A stretch of DNA of 64,000 nucleotides from Candidatus Eremiobacterota bacterium (GCA_019235885.1 JAFAKB010000080.1:62001-126000), one strand, 5' to 3'. Counted from the stretch's first letter, positions 43,237 to 52,373 are shown. Notes: generated by a model not told the origin, from the letters alone. Translations and numbers: made by a program.

Positions 43237-45000
43237 ATGGCGGCGCGTGCGTTCGCCCGCGTCGCACCCGTGCGGGCCAAGGTTTCGCTGGTCGTGCTGG
43301 TCGCGCTCGCGATGCTGTTGGCGGCGCGGCTCGGCGACGTGCAGATCCGTCAGGGCCCCACGCTCGCGCACCGCGCGCTGCTGCAACACGACGCGACGCT
43401 CGTCTCGTTCGCGCGGCGCGGCGCGATTCTCGACCGCGACGGCAACGTGCTGGTGCGCTCGCTGCCCTCCGAGTCGGTCTACGCCGTCCCCGCCGAAGTG
43501 AGCGATCCGCACGGCATCGCATTGAAGCTGGCGGCGCTGCTGCGCCGGCCGCCGAGCGCGCTCGAGAGCGACCTGCGCTCGAAGAGCGAGTTCATCTGGC
43601 TCGCGCGCAAGGTCTCGCACGACGTCGCCGAGCGCATCCACGCGCTCGGGATCGCCGGGATCGACACGAAAGGCGAAGAGACCGGACGCCGCTTCGTCGC
43701 TTCGGGACGACTCGCTTCGACCGTCGTCGGCTTCACCGGAACCGACGAGAACGGGCTCGACGGTTTGGAGTACTCGTTCGACAAGCTGCTCGGCGGCAAG
43801 CCGGGCCGCATGCGCGTCGAAGCCGATCAGTTCGGCCGCGCGATCCCGTTCGGCCGGACGCAGGTCGTCGAGCGCGCCGTCGCCGGCAAGACCGTCGTCA
43901 CCACGCTCGATCCGTATCTTCAGTTCGAGGCGGAACGGCTGCTGCGCGCGGCGATGAAGAAGTGGAGCGCGCGCAGCGCGACCGCGATCGTGATGGACCC
44001 GTGGACCGGCGAGCTGCTCGCGGTCGCGAACATGCCCGACTTCGATCCTACGCGTTGGAATGCGTCCTCGCCGGACGCGTGGCGCGACCGCGCGATCAGC
44101 GACGCCTACGAGCCCGGTTCGACGTTCAAGCTGATCACCGCCGCCGCGGCGCTCGAGAGCGGACGGTTCACCACCGCTTCGCGGTTCCCGGCGCGCGACG
44201 CGCTCGAGGTCGGCGGGCGCACCATCCACAACGCCGAGGACGGGATGATGGCGGCCAACCTGGGCAGCGAGTCGATCGAAGAGATCATCGCGTACTCGCA
44301 CAACGTCGGCGCCGCCGAGATCGGGCTCGCCACCGGCAAGGCGGCGATGTACCGCACGATCCGCAAGTTCGGCTTCGGCGATCCGACGCAGGTCGAGCTG
44401 CCGGGCGAAAACCCCGGCATCGTGATCGAGCCGGACGACTTCAGCGGCTCGACGCTGGCCACGATCGCGTTCGGCCACAGCATCTCGACGACGCCGCTGG
44501 CGCTCGTCCGCGCGTACGCGGCGATCGCGAACGGCGGGCTGCTGCTGCGCCCGCGGATCGTGAGCGCGCTCGAGGACGCCGACGGCAAGCTGATCTACCG
44601 CTACGGCCGCGAGGTCGAGCGCCGCGCGATCAAAGCCTCGACCGCCGCGACCTTGCGCCGTTTCTTGCGCGCGGTCGTGCTGCGCGGCACCGGCAACCCG
44701 ACCGCCAAGGTCGCGGGCTACACGACAGCCGGGAAGACCGGGACCGCGCAGGTCGTCGAGAACGGCAGCTACCTGCCCGGCGCCTACGTCGCCTCGTTCA
44801 TCGGCATGATCCCGGCCGAGCGCCCGCGGTACGTCATCCTGGTGAAGGTCGAGCGCCCGCGCGGCTCGATCTACGGCTCGCAGGTCGCCGCGCCCGTCTT
44901 CGCCGACCTCGCCCGCGCGGCGATGCTCCACGCCGGAATCATGCCCGCCGCGAGCGCGCGCTTGGTACGCGGCAAGGGCGCGGCGAAGGGCGTGCGCTGA
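43237..45000 (+). CDS. ftsI: Penicillin-binding protein, FtsI (PBP3)-type transpeptidase
   Basis: The protein has 587 aa. A short cytosolic tail, one helix (VSLVVLVALAMLLAARLG), a dimerisation domain (ARRGAILDRDGNVLVRSLP) and the transpeptidase domain are in order. Active-site motifs are PGSTFKLI (Ser295), YSHNVG (Ser354) and GKTGTAQV (Lys500). It cross-links septal peptidoglycan at mid-cell. No PASTA domains are present. TGATG overlap with murE. Confidence 0.95.
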   Translation: MAARAFARVAPVRAKVSLVVLVALAMLLAARLGDVQIRQGPTLAHRALLQHDATLVSFARRGAILDRDGNVLVRSLPSESVYAVPAEVSDPHGIALKLAALLRRPPSALESDLRSKSEFIWLARKVSHDVAERIHALGIAGIDTKGEETGRRFVASGRLASTVVGFTGTDENGLDGLEYSFDKLLGGKPGRMRVEADQFGRAIPFGRTQVVERAVAGKTVVTTLDPYLQFEAERLLRAAMKKWSARSATAIVMDPWTGELLAVANMPDFDPTRWNASSPDAWRDRAISDAYEPGSTFKLITAAAALESGRFTTASRFPARDALEVGGRTIHNAEDGMMAANLGSESIEEIIAYSHNVGAAEIGLATGKAAMYRTIRKFGFGDPTQVELPGENPGIVIEPDDFSGSTLATIAFGHSISTTPLALVRAYAAIANGGLLLRPRIVSALEDADGKLIYRYGREVERRAIKASTAATLRRFLRAVVLRGTGNPTAKVAGYTTAGKTGTAQVVENGSYLPGAYVASFIGMIPAERPRYVILVKVERPRGSIYGSQVAAPVFADLARAAMLHAGIMPAASARLVRGKGAAKGVR

Positions 45001-46487
45001 TGCGAGAGACTGCCCGCCTCGTGGCGACGCTCGAGGGCGCGCGCGTCGCCGGCTCGCTCCCGCCGTCGCTCGACGCGATCGCCACCGACTCGCGCGCGGT
45101 TCGGCCGGGGACGCTGTTCGTCGCGCTGCGCGGCGAGCGCACCGACGGCCACCACTTCGTCGCCGACGCGATCGCCCGCGGCGCCTCGGTCGTCGTCGTC
45201 GAGCACGCGGTCAGCGCGACCGCTCACGCCAGCGTGAGCTTGTCGAAGGGGCCGGCAAACGTCGCCGTCGTCGCGGTCCCCGACACCCGGATCGCCGCGT
45301 CGGCGCTGGCCGATGCGTTCCACGACCATCCCTCGCAAGCGCTGATCGTCGTCGGCGTCACCGGCACGAACGGCAAGACGACCACGACGCACCTCGTGCG
45401 CGACGTGCTGGCAACGGCCGGGATCCCGTGCGGCGTGATCGGCACCTTGGGCGGCGAGTTTCGGGAGCACCGCTGGCCGCTGGCGAACACGACCCCGCTC
45501 GCCCTCGAGCTGCACGGATTGCTCGCCGCGCAGCGCGCGGCCGGCGCGAAAGCGGTCGCGATGGAAGTCTCCTCGCACGCGCTCGCGCTGCACCGCGCCG
45601 ACCACGTGCGCTTCCGCGCCGCCGCGCTCACGAACATCACCCGCGACCACCTCGACTTCCACGGCACGCTCGAGCGCTACGCCGCGGCGAAGCGGCGGCT
45701 GTTCGACCTCGCCGAAGCCGCCGTGCTCAACCTGGACGACCCGTGGGGCGCGACGTTTCAGCGCGAGCTCCTCGCGCGCGGCGCAACGACGCTGCCGTAC
45801 GCGATCGACCGCGACGCGCCGGGCGGGCTGCGCGCGACCGACGTCCGGCTCACCGGCGACGGCTCGGCGTTTCGCGTCGGCGCCGAAGAGCTCGCGATCA
45901 ACCTGCCTGGCCGTTTCAACGTGCGCAACGCGCTGGCGGCGATGGGGCTCGCGCTCCTGCTCGGCGTGCCGCTCGACGACGTGCGCCGCGGGCTCGCCGC
46001 GACGCGCGCGGTGCCGGGCCGGATGGAGCAGTTCGGCGCGTTCGGGATCAGCGCGATCGTCGACTACGCGCACACCCCCGACGCGTTGGAGAACGTGCTG
46101 CGCGCGGCGCGCGAGACGACGAAGCGCGAGCTGATCGTCGTGTTCGGCTGCGGCGGCGACCGGGATTCCGGCAAGCGCGTGCAGATGGGCGAGATCGCCG
46201 CGCGGCTCGCCGACCGGGTGATCGTCACCTCGGACAACCCGCGCAGCGAAGACCCGGCCGCGATCGCGCACGAGATCGCGAACGGCTTCCAGCGCACGGC
46301 GATCGAGCTCGACCGCCGGCGGGCGATCCGCCGCGCGATCGACGAAGCCGCGGCCGGCGACACCGTCGTCGTCGCCGGCAAAGGCCACGAGACGTATCAG
46401 ATCGTCGGCGGCGAGACGCGCCCCTTCGACGACCGCGACGAAGTCCGCATCGCCTTCGCCAAACGCGCGGAGTCCGTCCGAAAATGA
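45000..46487 (+). CDS. murE: UDP-MurNAc-L-Ala-D-Glu ligase, meso-diaminopimelate type
   Basis: The protein has 495 aa. The N-domain includes DSRAVRPGTLFVALRGERTDG, the ATP-binding loop GVTGTNGKTTTT (near 120) and LTNITRDHLDFHGTLERYA. The C-domain has VFGCGGDRDSGKR and SDNPRSEDP (near 412). The DNPR motif specifies meso-DAP rather than lysine as the third residue. A translated repeat (ASVSLSKGP, about 76-84) sits in the N-domain, away from catalytic residues. The start ATG overlaps the ftsI stop. Unlike the other junctions, 184 bp separate it from murF. Confidence 0.95.
   Translation: MRETARLVATLEGARVAGSLPPSLDAIATDSRAVRPGTLFVALRGERTDGHHFVADAIARGASVVVVEHAVSATAHASVSLSKGPANVAVVAVPDTRIAASALADAFHDHPSQALIVVGVTGTNGKTTTTHLVRDVLATAGIPCGVIGTLGGEFREHRWPLANTTPLALELHGLLAAQRAAGAKAVAMEVSSHALALHRADHVRFRAAALTNITRDHLDFHGTLERYAAAKRRLFDLAEAAVLNLDDPWGATFQRELLARGATTLPYAIDRDAPGGLRATDVRLTGDGSAFRVGAEELAINLPGRFNVRNALAAMGLALLLGVPLDDVRRGLAATRAVPGRMEQFGAFGISAIVDYAHTPDALENVLRAARETTKRELIVVFGCGGDRDSGKRVQMGEIAARLADRVIVTSDNPRSEDPAAIAHEIANGFQRTAIELDRRRAIRRAIDEAAAGDTVVVAGKGHETYQIVGGETRPFDDRDEVRIAFAKRAESVRK
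45225..45250. repeat. Dispersed repeat copy inside murE
   Basis: GCGTGAGCTTGTCGAAGG yields VSLSKG in the MurE N-domain. The frame differs from the CHPELVEG and FDKLRVT copies. Confidence 0.8.
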
Positions 46488-46577
46488 TGGTGATGGAGCG
46501 AGCGCAGCGGGATCGCGCTTTGACGCCCTTGTTCGATGCGAGCTCGGACCGGGGGCCCCGTGCGCAGCATGGGGGGC

Positions 46578-46646
46578 GTGGGTTCCGACGAGTCGGAACC
46601 CACGAACGAAGTTCGTCGGCGCTTCGCGCCGGGGTGCTTCGCACCC
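46578..46646. repeat. Cluster of four consecutive hairpins between murE and murF
   Basis: Four perfect inverted repeats stand head to tail. 46578-46603 has 12-bp arms (GTGGGTTCCGAC and its complement) with a 2-nt loop. 46602-46616 is ACGAAC-GAA-GTTCGT, 46618-46630 is GGCGC-TTC-GCGCC, and 46632-46646 is GGGTGC-TTC-GCACCC. No run of T follows, so this is not a normal terminator. It may be an RNA processing or stability element. Confidence 0.75.
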
Positions 46647-46671
46647 GAGCCTGGGGCGGAGCGCCGTTCAA

Positions 46672-48042
46672 ATGACGTTTCACACGCCGGACGCGATTGC
46701 CGCCACGCGGGCGCGCGTCGTCGAACCCGACGCGCTCCCCGAGACGCTGCTCGTCCAAACGGACACGCGCTCGATCGCGCGCGGCGCAACCTTTCTCGCG
46801 CTGCGCGGCGAGCGCTTCGACGGCCACGCATACGTCGAAGAGGCGTTCGCGCGCGGCGCGGTCTGCGCGATCGTCGAAGACCCCGCCTCTGTTCCGCCGG
46901 GAAAAGCGGCGCTCGTCGTGCCGAGCACGCTGCAGGCGTATCTCGATCTCGGCGGCTTGGCGCGCTCGCGCATCCGCGGCGTCGTCGCCGCGGTGACCGG
47001 GAGCACCGGCAAGACCACGACCAAGCAGTTCTTGCGCGCGCTGCTGCGCGGCGCCGGGATCCCGGTGGCCGCGACGCCGGAGAACGAGAACAACGAGGTC
47101 GGCGTCGCCAAGTTCCTCTGTGGTCTGGACGAGGGCGACGAGCGCGTCGCGATCGTCGAGATGGGCGCGCGCAAATACCGCGACTTGGACGTGCTGGTCG
47201 CTGCGGCGCGCCCCGACGTCGGCGTGCTGACGAACGTCGGCGAAGCGCACCTGGAGATCATGGGCTCGCGCGAGCGGATCGCCGAGACGAAGTGGGCGGT
47301 GCCGTCCGGCGCGCGGCGCGCGGTGCTGAACCTCGACGACGCAGCCTCGCGTGAGCGCGCGTCCTCGCTCGCGACGCCGCCGATGTGGTACGGGATCGAT
47401 GCAGAGCGCCCGCCGTCCGGCCGGCGCGCGGTGATCGTCGAATCCGAAGCGGTCCGGACCCTCGCCGAGGACGGCGCGACCGAGACGTACCGTATCGCGA
47501 TCAACTTCCCCGGCGACCACAACCGCCGCAACCTCGCCGGCGCGTTCGCCGCCGCGCTGCTCTGCGGCGCGCGCCCGGCCGCGCTCGCCGAAGCGGTCGC
47601 CGGCGTCGCGCTGCCGCACGGCCGCTACGAGATCGTCGAGCTGGCGAACGGCGTGCGCTTGGTGTTCGACGCGTACAACGCGTCGCTCTCGGGAATGCTC
47701 GCGACGCTCGCGACGTTCGGCCGCGAGGACGCGGAACGCCGCATCGCGGTGCTCGGCAGCATGGCGGAGCTGGGCGACGACGCGCCGGCGATGCACGAGA
47801 AGATCGGCGAGATCGCCGCGACGCGCGCCGACGTGATCCTCGCGGGCGGCACGTTCGGCAGCGACACCGCGCGCGGCGTCGTCGCAAAGGGCGGCCTCGT
47901 CGTGCGCTACGACTCGAACGACGATGCGATCGAGTGGCTGCAGACGAACGTGCGCCGCGGCGACGCGATCCTGCTGAAGGGCTCGCGTGTCTACCGGATG
48001 GAGCAGATCGCCGAAGCGCTCGGCGCCGAGGTGTTCGCGTGA
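46672..48042 (+). CDS. murF: UDP-MurNAc-tripeptide--D-Ala-D-Ala ligase
   Basis: The protein has 456 aa. N-domain TDTRSIARGATFLALRGERFDG; ATP loop VTGSTGKTTTKQFL; VPVAATPENENNEVGVA-like segment; then VEMGARKYRDLDVLV, VLTNVGEAHLEIMGS and INFPGDHNRRNLAGAFAAAL. These are the MurF motifs. It adds D-Ala-D-Ala to UDP-MurNAc-tripeptide in the cytosol. The gap to murE contains the hairpin cluster. The cofE-like gene follows after 24 bp. Confidence 0.95.
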   Translation: MTFHTPDAIAATRARVVEPDALPETLLVQTDTRSIARGATFLALRGERFDGHAYVEEAFARGAVCAIVEDPASVPPGKAALVVPSTLQAYLDLGGLARSRIRGVVAAVTGSTGKTTTKQFLRALLRGAGIPVAATPENENNEVGVAKFLCGLDEGDERVAIVEMGARKYRDLDVLVAAARPDVGVLTNVGEAHLEIMGSRERIAETKWAVPSGARRAVLNLDDAASRERASSLATPPMWYGIDAERPPSGRRAVIVESEAVRTLAEDGATETYRIAINFPGDHNRRNLAGAFAAALLCGARPAALAEAVAGVALPHGRYEIVELANGVRLVFDAYNASLSGMLATLATFGREDAERRIAVLGSMAELGDDAPAMHEKIGEIAATRADVILAGGTFGSDTARGVVAKGGLVVRYDSNDDAIEWLQTNVRRGDAILLKGSRVYRMEQIAEALGAEVFA

Positions 48043-48066
48043 CGCGGCAGGGCGCGAGGTGAACGC

Positions 48067-48762
48067 GTGATCCCGGTCGCGATCCGCGAGAGCGGCGTCC
48101 CGGAAGGCCTTGTCGCGATCCCGGTGCGCACCCGGCTGATCGCGCCGAACGACGATCTCAGTTCCTTGATCGCCGAGGCGGTGCGCGGGATCGCGCGGCC
48201 CGGCGACGTCGTCGTGGTCGCCGAGACGGCGGTCGCGATCGCGCAGTCGCGCTTCATCGCCGCCGAAGCGATTCGCCCCTCGAAGCTGGCGCTGTTCCTC
48301 TCGCGGCGCGCGGATCCGCTCGCGACGGTGAGCCAGCCGGAGTCACTGCAGCTCGTCATCGACCAAGTCGGCGCGCGCACCGTCGTGTGGGCGGCGCTAG
48401 CCGGCGTCTTCGCGCGGCTGCGCGGCAAGCGCGGCGTGTTCTACGAGATCCTCGGCGAAGCGATCGCCGCAATCGACGGCTACACCGGAACGCTGCCGCC
48501 GTACGAGCGCGCGATCGTGCTCGGCCCCGCCGAACCGGACCGCGTCGCGACCGAGCTCGCGAGCGCGCTCTGCGCTCACGTCGCGATCGTCGACGCCAAC
48601 GACCTGCGCCGCGCGAAGACGCTTGGCGCCTCTCCGCAGGTCGACCGCGCAGCGGTCGAACGCGCGCTGATCGGCAACCCGCACGGCAACGGCGACGAGC
48701 AGACGCCGCTCGTCGTCCTCGCTTGGCGCGGCGCCGGCCCGCACCCGCTGGTGAGCGCATGA
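48067..48762 (+). CDS. CofE-like amide ligase (F420-0:gamma-glutamyl-ligase family)
   Basis: The protein has 231 aa. RPGDVVVVAETAVAIAQSR corresponds to the GDVxVVxxKxVxxxQGR opening of CofE. DGYTGTLPPYERAIVLGP, HVAIVDANDLRRAKTLGAS and a C-terminal TPLVVLAWRG match the CofE-like proteins of non-F420 bacteria. CofE uses GTP to attach glutamate to F420-0. No other F420 gene is in the window. It sits inside the cell-wall cluster, with GAGGTGAAC before the GTG and a 4-nt overlap with mraY, so it may ligate an amino acid to a peptidoglycan precursor. The family is clear; the substrate is not. Confidence 0.8.
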   Translation: MIPVAIRESGVPEGLVAIPVRTRLIAPNDDLSSLIAEAVRGIARPGDVVVVAETAVAIAQSRFIAAEAIRPSKLALFLSRRADPLATVSQPESLQLVIDQVGARTVVWAALAGVFARLRGKRGVFYEILGEAIAAIDGYTGTLPPYERAIVLGPAEPDRVATELASALCAHVAIVDANDLRRAKTLGASPQVDRAAVERALIGNPHGNGDEQTPLVVLAWRGAGPHPLVSA

Positions 48763-49790
48763 GCGACATCGGCAATCCGTTGAGCGCGCATCCCACCGTG
48801 TATTTCATCCTGAGCGTGCTGGATCTGCCCGGCGGCGTGGGGTGGCTGCTCCTCGCCGCGGTCGTTGCGGGGATTCCGGCGTTCGTGTTGACCGCCGTCC
48901 TCGGCCGCCCGCTGATCCGCGCGCTGCGCCGGGCCGCCGCGCGCCAAGTCGCCTACGAAGACGCGCCGCAGTCGCATCAAGCGAAGACGGGGACGCCGAC
49001 GATGGGCGGGCTGCTGTTCGGAATCGCGCCGCTCGTCGCGCTGCTGCTCGTCCCCTCGCGCACGACGCTCGCGCTCGCGGTGCTGGTCTACGCGTGCATG
49101 GCGATCGGCGCGGTCGACGACTTGGCGAAGATCCGCCGGGCGAAGAACAAAGGCTTGCGCGCAATCCCGAAGTTCGCGCTGACCGCCCTCGCCGCGCTGC
49201 TGTTCCTGTTCGTCGCCGGCCCGCAGGCGACGGTGTTCGCCGGGATCGGTGAGGTGCCGCCGTGGCTGTGGTACGGGCTCTCGGTGTGCGTCGTGCTCTC
49301 GACGACGCACGCGGTGAACCTCACCGACGGGCTCGACGGCCTGGCGTCCGGGACGGTGTTGCCGCCGCTGCTCGTCCTCACCACGGCGGCGCGCTTCGCC
49401 GCGGCGCCGCTCGGCGTCGCCGCCTTCGCCGCCGCGAGTGCGGGGAGCGTGCTCGGTTTCCTGCTCTACAACCGCCATCCCGCGAAGGTGTTCATGGGCG
49501 ACACCGGTTCGCTCGCGCTCGGCGCCGCGCTCGCCGGAGCGGCGATCCTGACAGGTACGCAACTGTACCTTTTGCTGATCGGCGGCGTCTTTGCAGCCGA
49601 AACGTTGAGTGTCATCATACAGGTGGCGTCGTACAAGACCACCCGGCGCCGCGTCTTCCGGATGAGCCCTCTCCACCATCACTTCGAGCTCGCGGGCTGG
49701 CCGGAAACCGTGGTCACGACGCGCTTCTCGCTCGCGTCGCTCGCCCTCTCGCTCGCAGGCTTTGCCTTGATCTCGCGCACCGCATCATGA
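48759..49790 (+). CDS. mraY: Phospho-N-acetylmuramoyl-pentapeptide transferase
   Basis: The protein has 343 aa with about ten transmembrane helices. MraY signatures are present: SHQAKTGTPTMGGLLFG, AIGAVDDLAKI, VNLTDGLDGLASG (catalytic Asp cluster), NRHPAKVFMGDTGSLALG and MSPLHHHFEL. It transfers phospho-MurNAc-pentapeptide to undecaprenyl phosphate, giving lipid I. It overlaps both neighbours by 4 nt. Confidence 0.96.
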   Translation: MSDIGNPLSAHPTVYFILSVLDLPGGVGWLLLAAVVAGIPAFVLTAVLGRPLIRALRRAAARQVAYEDAPQSHQAKTGTPTMGGLLFGIAPLVALLLVPSRTTLALAVLVYACMAIGAVDDLAKIRRAKNKGLRAIPKFALTALAALLFLFVAGPQATVFAGIGEVPPWLWYGLSVCVVLSTTHAVNLTDGLDGLASGTVLPPLLVLTTAARFAAAPLGVAAFAAASAGSVLGFLLYNRHPAKVFMGDTGSLALGAALAGAAILTGTQLYLLLIGGVFAAETLSVIIQVASYKTTRRRVFRMSPLHHHFELAGWPETVVTTRFSLASLALSLAGFALISRTAS

Positions 49791-51205
49791 TTGAATCGAC
49801 GAGCGGTCGCTTCGACCGCACAGATCACGCTCTCGTCATCGGCCTCGGCCGCAGCGGACGCGCCAGCGCCGAGGTGCTGCGCACGCGGCTCGGCTCGGTC
49901 GTCGTCACCGACGAAGCGCCGCCCGAAAAGCTCGCCGACGCGCTCGAGGAGCTGCGCGCGCTCGGCGTGCGTTTCGTGCCGCCGGACGAGCTCGACTCCG
50001 CGCTCGAAAACGTCACCGTCGCGGTGCTCTCGCCGGGGATCGCGCTGAACAACCCGCTCGTGCGCCGGGTGCAGGCGAAGGGCATCCCGGTGTTCAGCGA
50101 GGTCGAGGTGGCCTACCGCATCTGCCCGGCGCCGATCGTCGCCGTGACCGGAACGAAAGGGAAGACGACGACGACCGCACTGGTCGGCGCGCTGTTCGCC
50201 GCCGCCGGCGAGAACGTCCACGTCGGCGGTAACATCGGCAACGCGCTGATCCGCGAAACGGTGAACGCCGCGCCGGGCGACTGGGTCGTCGCCGAAGTCT
50301 CCTCGTTCCAGCTGGAGTCGATCCGCTCGTTCAAGCCGCGCGTCTCGCTGATCCTCAACGTCACGCCCGACCACCTCGACCGCTATCCCTCGATCGAAGA
50401 GTACGCCGAAGCGAAGTTTCGCATCTTCGCGAACCAGGGGCCGGGCGACACGTTCGTCGGCAACCTCGACGATCCGATCGTCGCCTCGGCCTCGCAGGGC
50501 CAGGAGGGAGAGCGCATCAAGGCGCGCGCGCTCTGGTTCTCCAACGCACCGCACCGCCAGTCGACGCTCTACCTGCGAAACGGCGAGACGATCGTCTACG
50601 CGCCGCCGACCGGCGACCCTCGCCCCGTCGACGTGCTGCGCGTCGACGAGATCCCGCTGCGCGGCGCGCACAACATCGAGAACGTGATGGGCGCCGTGCT
50701 GGTCGCGCTCGCCGCAGGCTTGCCGCTGGAAGCGATCCGCGCCGGCGTGCGGACCTTCCGCCCGCTGGCGCACCGCTTGGAGCCGGTCGGCGAGGTCGAC
50801 GGCGTGGAGTACGTCGACGACTCGAAGGCGACGAACCCGGGCGCGGTGATCGCCGCGATGCGCAGCTTCGACGAGCGCCCGATCGTGCTGATCGCCGGCG
50901 GCAAGGCGAAGGGCACTGACTTCGCCGAGATGGGCAAGGTGATCAGCTCGCGCGCGAAGGCGGTCGTGCTGATCGGCGAAGACGCGGACGAGATCGCCGC
51001 GGTGGTGAAGCGCGCGAAGGTCGAGCGCGCCGCGTCGATGGACGAAGCGGTGATGCGCGCCGCCGATCTGGCCGCGCCGGGCGACGTCGTGCTGCTCTCG
51101 CCGGGCTGCGCCTCGTTCGACATGTTCCGCTCCGCCGAGCACCGCGGCGAGCTCTTCGCCGAAGCCGTGCGCGCGCTGAAAGACCCGGTCGCCGGTGCAC
51201 GCTAA
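49787..51205 (+). CDS. murD: UDP-MurNAc-L-alanine--D-glutamate ligase
   Basis: The protein has 472 aa. Rossmann start ALVIGLGRSGRASAEVL; LSPGIALNNPLV; ATP loop AVTGTKGKTTTTALV; VHVGGNIGNALI; AEVSSFQLESI; LNVTPDHLDRY; VDDSKATNPGAV; LSPGCASFDMF. All are MurD hallmarks. It adds D-Glu to UDP-MurNAc-L-Ala. ATG overlaps the mraY stop. Its end overlaps the ftsW GTG by 11 bp. Confidence 0.96.
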   Translation: MIESTSGRFDRTDHALVIGLGRSGRASAEVLRTRLGSVVVTDEAPPEKLADALEELRALGVRFVPPDELDSALENVTVAVLSPGIALNNPLVRRVQAKGIPVFSEVEVAYRICPAPIVAVTGTKGKTTTTALVGALFAAAGENVHVGGNIGNALIRETVNAAPGDWVVAEVSSFQLESIRSFKPRVSLILNVTPDHLDRYPSIEEYAEAKFRIFANQGPGDTFVGNLDDPIVASASQGQEGERIKARALWFSNAPHRQSTLYLRNGETIVYAPPTGDPRPVDVLRVDEIPLRGAHNIENVMGAVLVALAAGLPLEAIRAGVRTFRPLAHRLEPVGEVDGVEYVDDSKATNPGAVIAAMRSFDERPIVLIAGGKAKGTDFAEMGKVISSRAKAVVLIGEDADEIAAVVKRAKVERAASMDEAVMRAADLAAPGDVVLLSPGCASFDMFRSAEHRGELFAEAVRALKDPVAGAR

Positions 51206-52373
51206 CCGGCTCACTGTCAGCCTGAGCCCCTCGCAGGGCCGCTCCAATGTCACCCAGAGCTCGTCGAAGAACACGCGCCCCGCGCTCAAGCCGCCGGACG
51301 CGCTGCTGCTCGGCTCCATCGCGTTCCTCATCGCGCTCGGCCTGGTGATGGTCTTCAGCGCCTCCAGCGCGACGGCGTATCTCGAGTATCACGACACCGC
51401 ACATTACTTCAAACGCCAAGCGCTGTATCTCGTCGCCGGCTGCGTGCTGGCCTACGGCGCCTACCGCGTCGACTACCGCAAGCTGCGCAAGCTCGCGCCC
51501 GCGCTCGTCGCGATCGCCTTCGTGCTGCTGGTGCTCACGCTCATCCCGCATGTCGGCTACGCCGCCGGGGGCTCGCGGCGCTGGCTCGGCTTGCGCGCCC
51601 TCTCGTTCCAGCCTTCGGAGATCGGAAAGCTCATCCTGGTGCTCTTCCTGGCCGCGAAGCTGGCACAGATCGGCGAGGGCGTGCGCTCGCTCTCGAAGGG
51701 CGTCGCGCCGGCGCTGTTCATCACGCTGCTGCTCGCCGCGCCGGTCCTCATGGAGCCCGACATGGGGACCGCGTCGATCTACATCTTCACCGCGTTCGCG
51801 CTGCTTTTCACCGCCGGGGCGCGGATCGAGCACCTCATCATGTGCGTGCTGGTGATGCTGCCTGCGGCGACGATCGCGGTCGGGACGTCGGCCTACAAGC
51901 GCGCGCGCATCTTCGCCTTCTTGAACCCATGGAAGGATGCGCAGAACACCGGGTTCCACATCGTGCAGTCGCTGCTCGCGCTCGGCAGCGGCGGCCTCTT
52001 CGGGGTCGGGCTGGGCGCGTCGCGGCAGAAGTACCAGTACCTGCCGATGTCGCACACGGACTTCATCTTCTCGATCATCGGCGAGGAGCTGGGGCTGCTC
52101 GGCTGCATCGCCGTGATCGCGCTGTTCGTGCTGTTCGCGATCCGCGCGATCAACCTCGCGCTCAAGGCGCCCGACCGGTTCGGGATGCTGCTCGCGATGG
52201 GCTGCACGTTTTTGATCGTGATCCAGGCCTTCATCAACATCGGCGTGGTGACATCGTCGTGGCCGGTCACCGGCGTCCCGCTCCCGTTCATCTCGTTCGG
52301 CGGCACCTCGCTGATCGTCTCGCTGCTCGCCGTCGCGCTGATCGCCAACGTCGGCCGCCACCGCACCGACTAG
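51195..52373 (+). CDS. ftsW: Peptidoglycan glycosyltransferase FtsW (SEDS)
   Basis: The protein has 392 aa with ten membrane helices. SEDS motifs: VMVFSASSATAY, GSRRWLGLRALSFQPSEIGK, LMEPDMGTASI, GLFGVGLGASRQKYQYLPMSHTDFIF, VTGVPLPFISFGGTSL. It polymerises lipid II at the septum with FtsI. The N-terminus from GTG 51195 is unusual, because residues about 7-25 are encoded by two decayed copies of the dispersed repeat (VSLSPSQG, VTQSSSKN). murG, murC, ftsQ, ftsA and ftsZ do not follow. Confidence 0.95.
   Translation: MHANRLTVSLSPSQGRSNVTQSSSKNTRPALKPPDALLLGSIAFLIALGLVMVFSASSATAYLEYHDTAHYFKRQALYLVAGCVLAYGAYRVDYRKLRKLAPALVAIAFVLLVLTLIPHVGYAAGGSRRWLGLRALSFQPSEIGKLILVLFLAAKLAQIGEGVRSLSKGVAPALFITLLLAAPVLMEPDMGTASIYIFTAFALLFTAGARIEHLIMCVLVMLPAATIAVGTSAYKRARIFAFLNPWKDAQNTGFHIVQSLLALGSGGLFGVGLGASRQKYQYLPMSHTDFIFSIIGEELGLLGCIAVIALFVLFAIRAINLALKAPDRFGMLLAMGCTFLIVIQAFINIGVVTSSWPVTGVPLPFISFGGTSLIVSLLAVALIANVGRHRTD
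51210..51271. repeat. Two decayed repeat copies in the ftsW 5' end
   Basis: CAGCCTGAGCCCCTCGCAGG (from 51213) and CACCCAGAGCTCGTCGAAGA (from 51250) resemble the repeat with several substitutions. They encode VSLSPSQG and VTQSSSKN before the first FtsW helix. Confidence 0.6.

Noticed and set aside
46485-46675. Small frame between murE and murF (MVMERAQRDRALTPLF...)
   Set aside because: It reads through the hairpins, has no Shine-Dalgarno of its own and no family resemblance.
41017-51331. Very long open frames on the minus strand opposite the cell-wall cluster
   Set aside because: They are antisense to genes with unmistakable motifs, are Arg/Ala/Asp-rich without any recognisable domain, and are expected in such GC-rich DNA.
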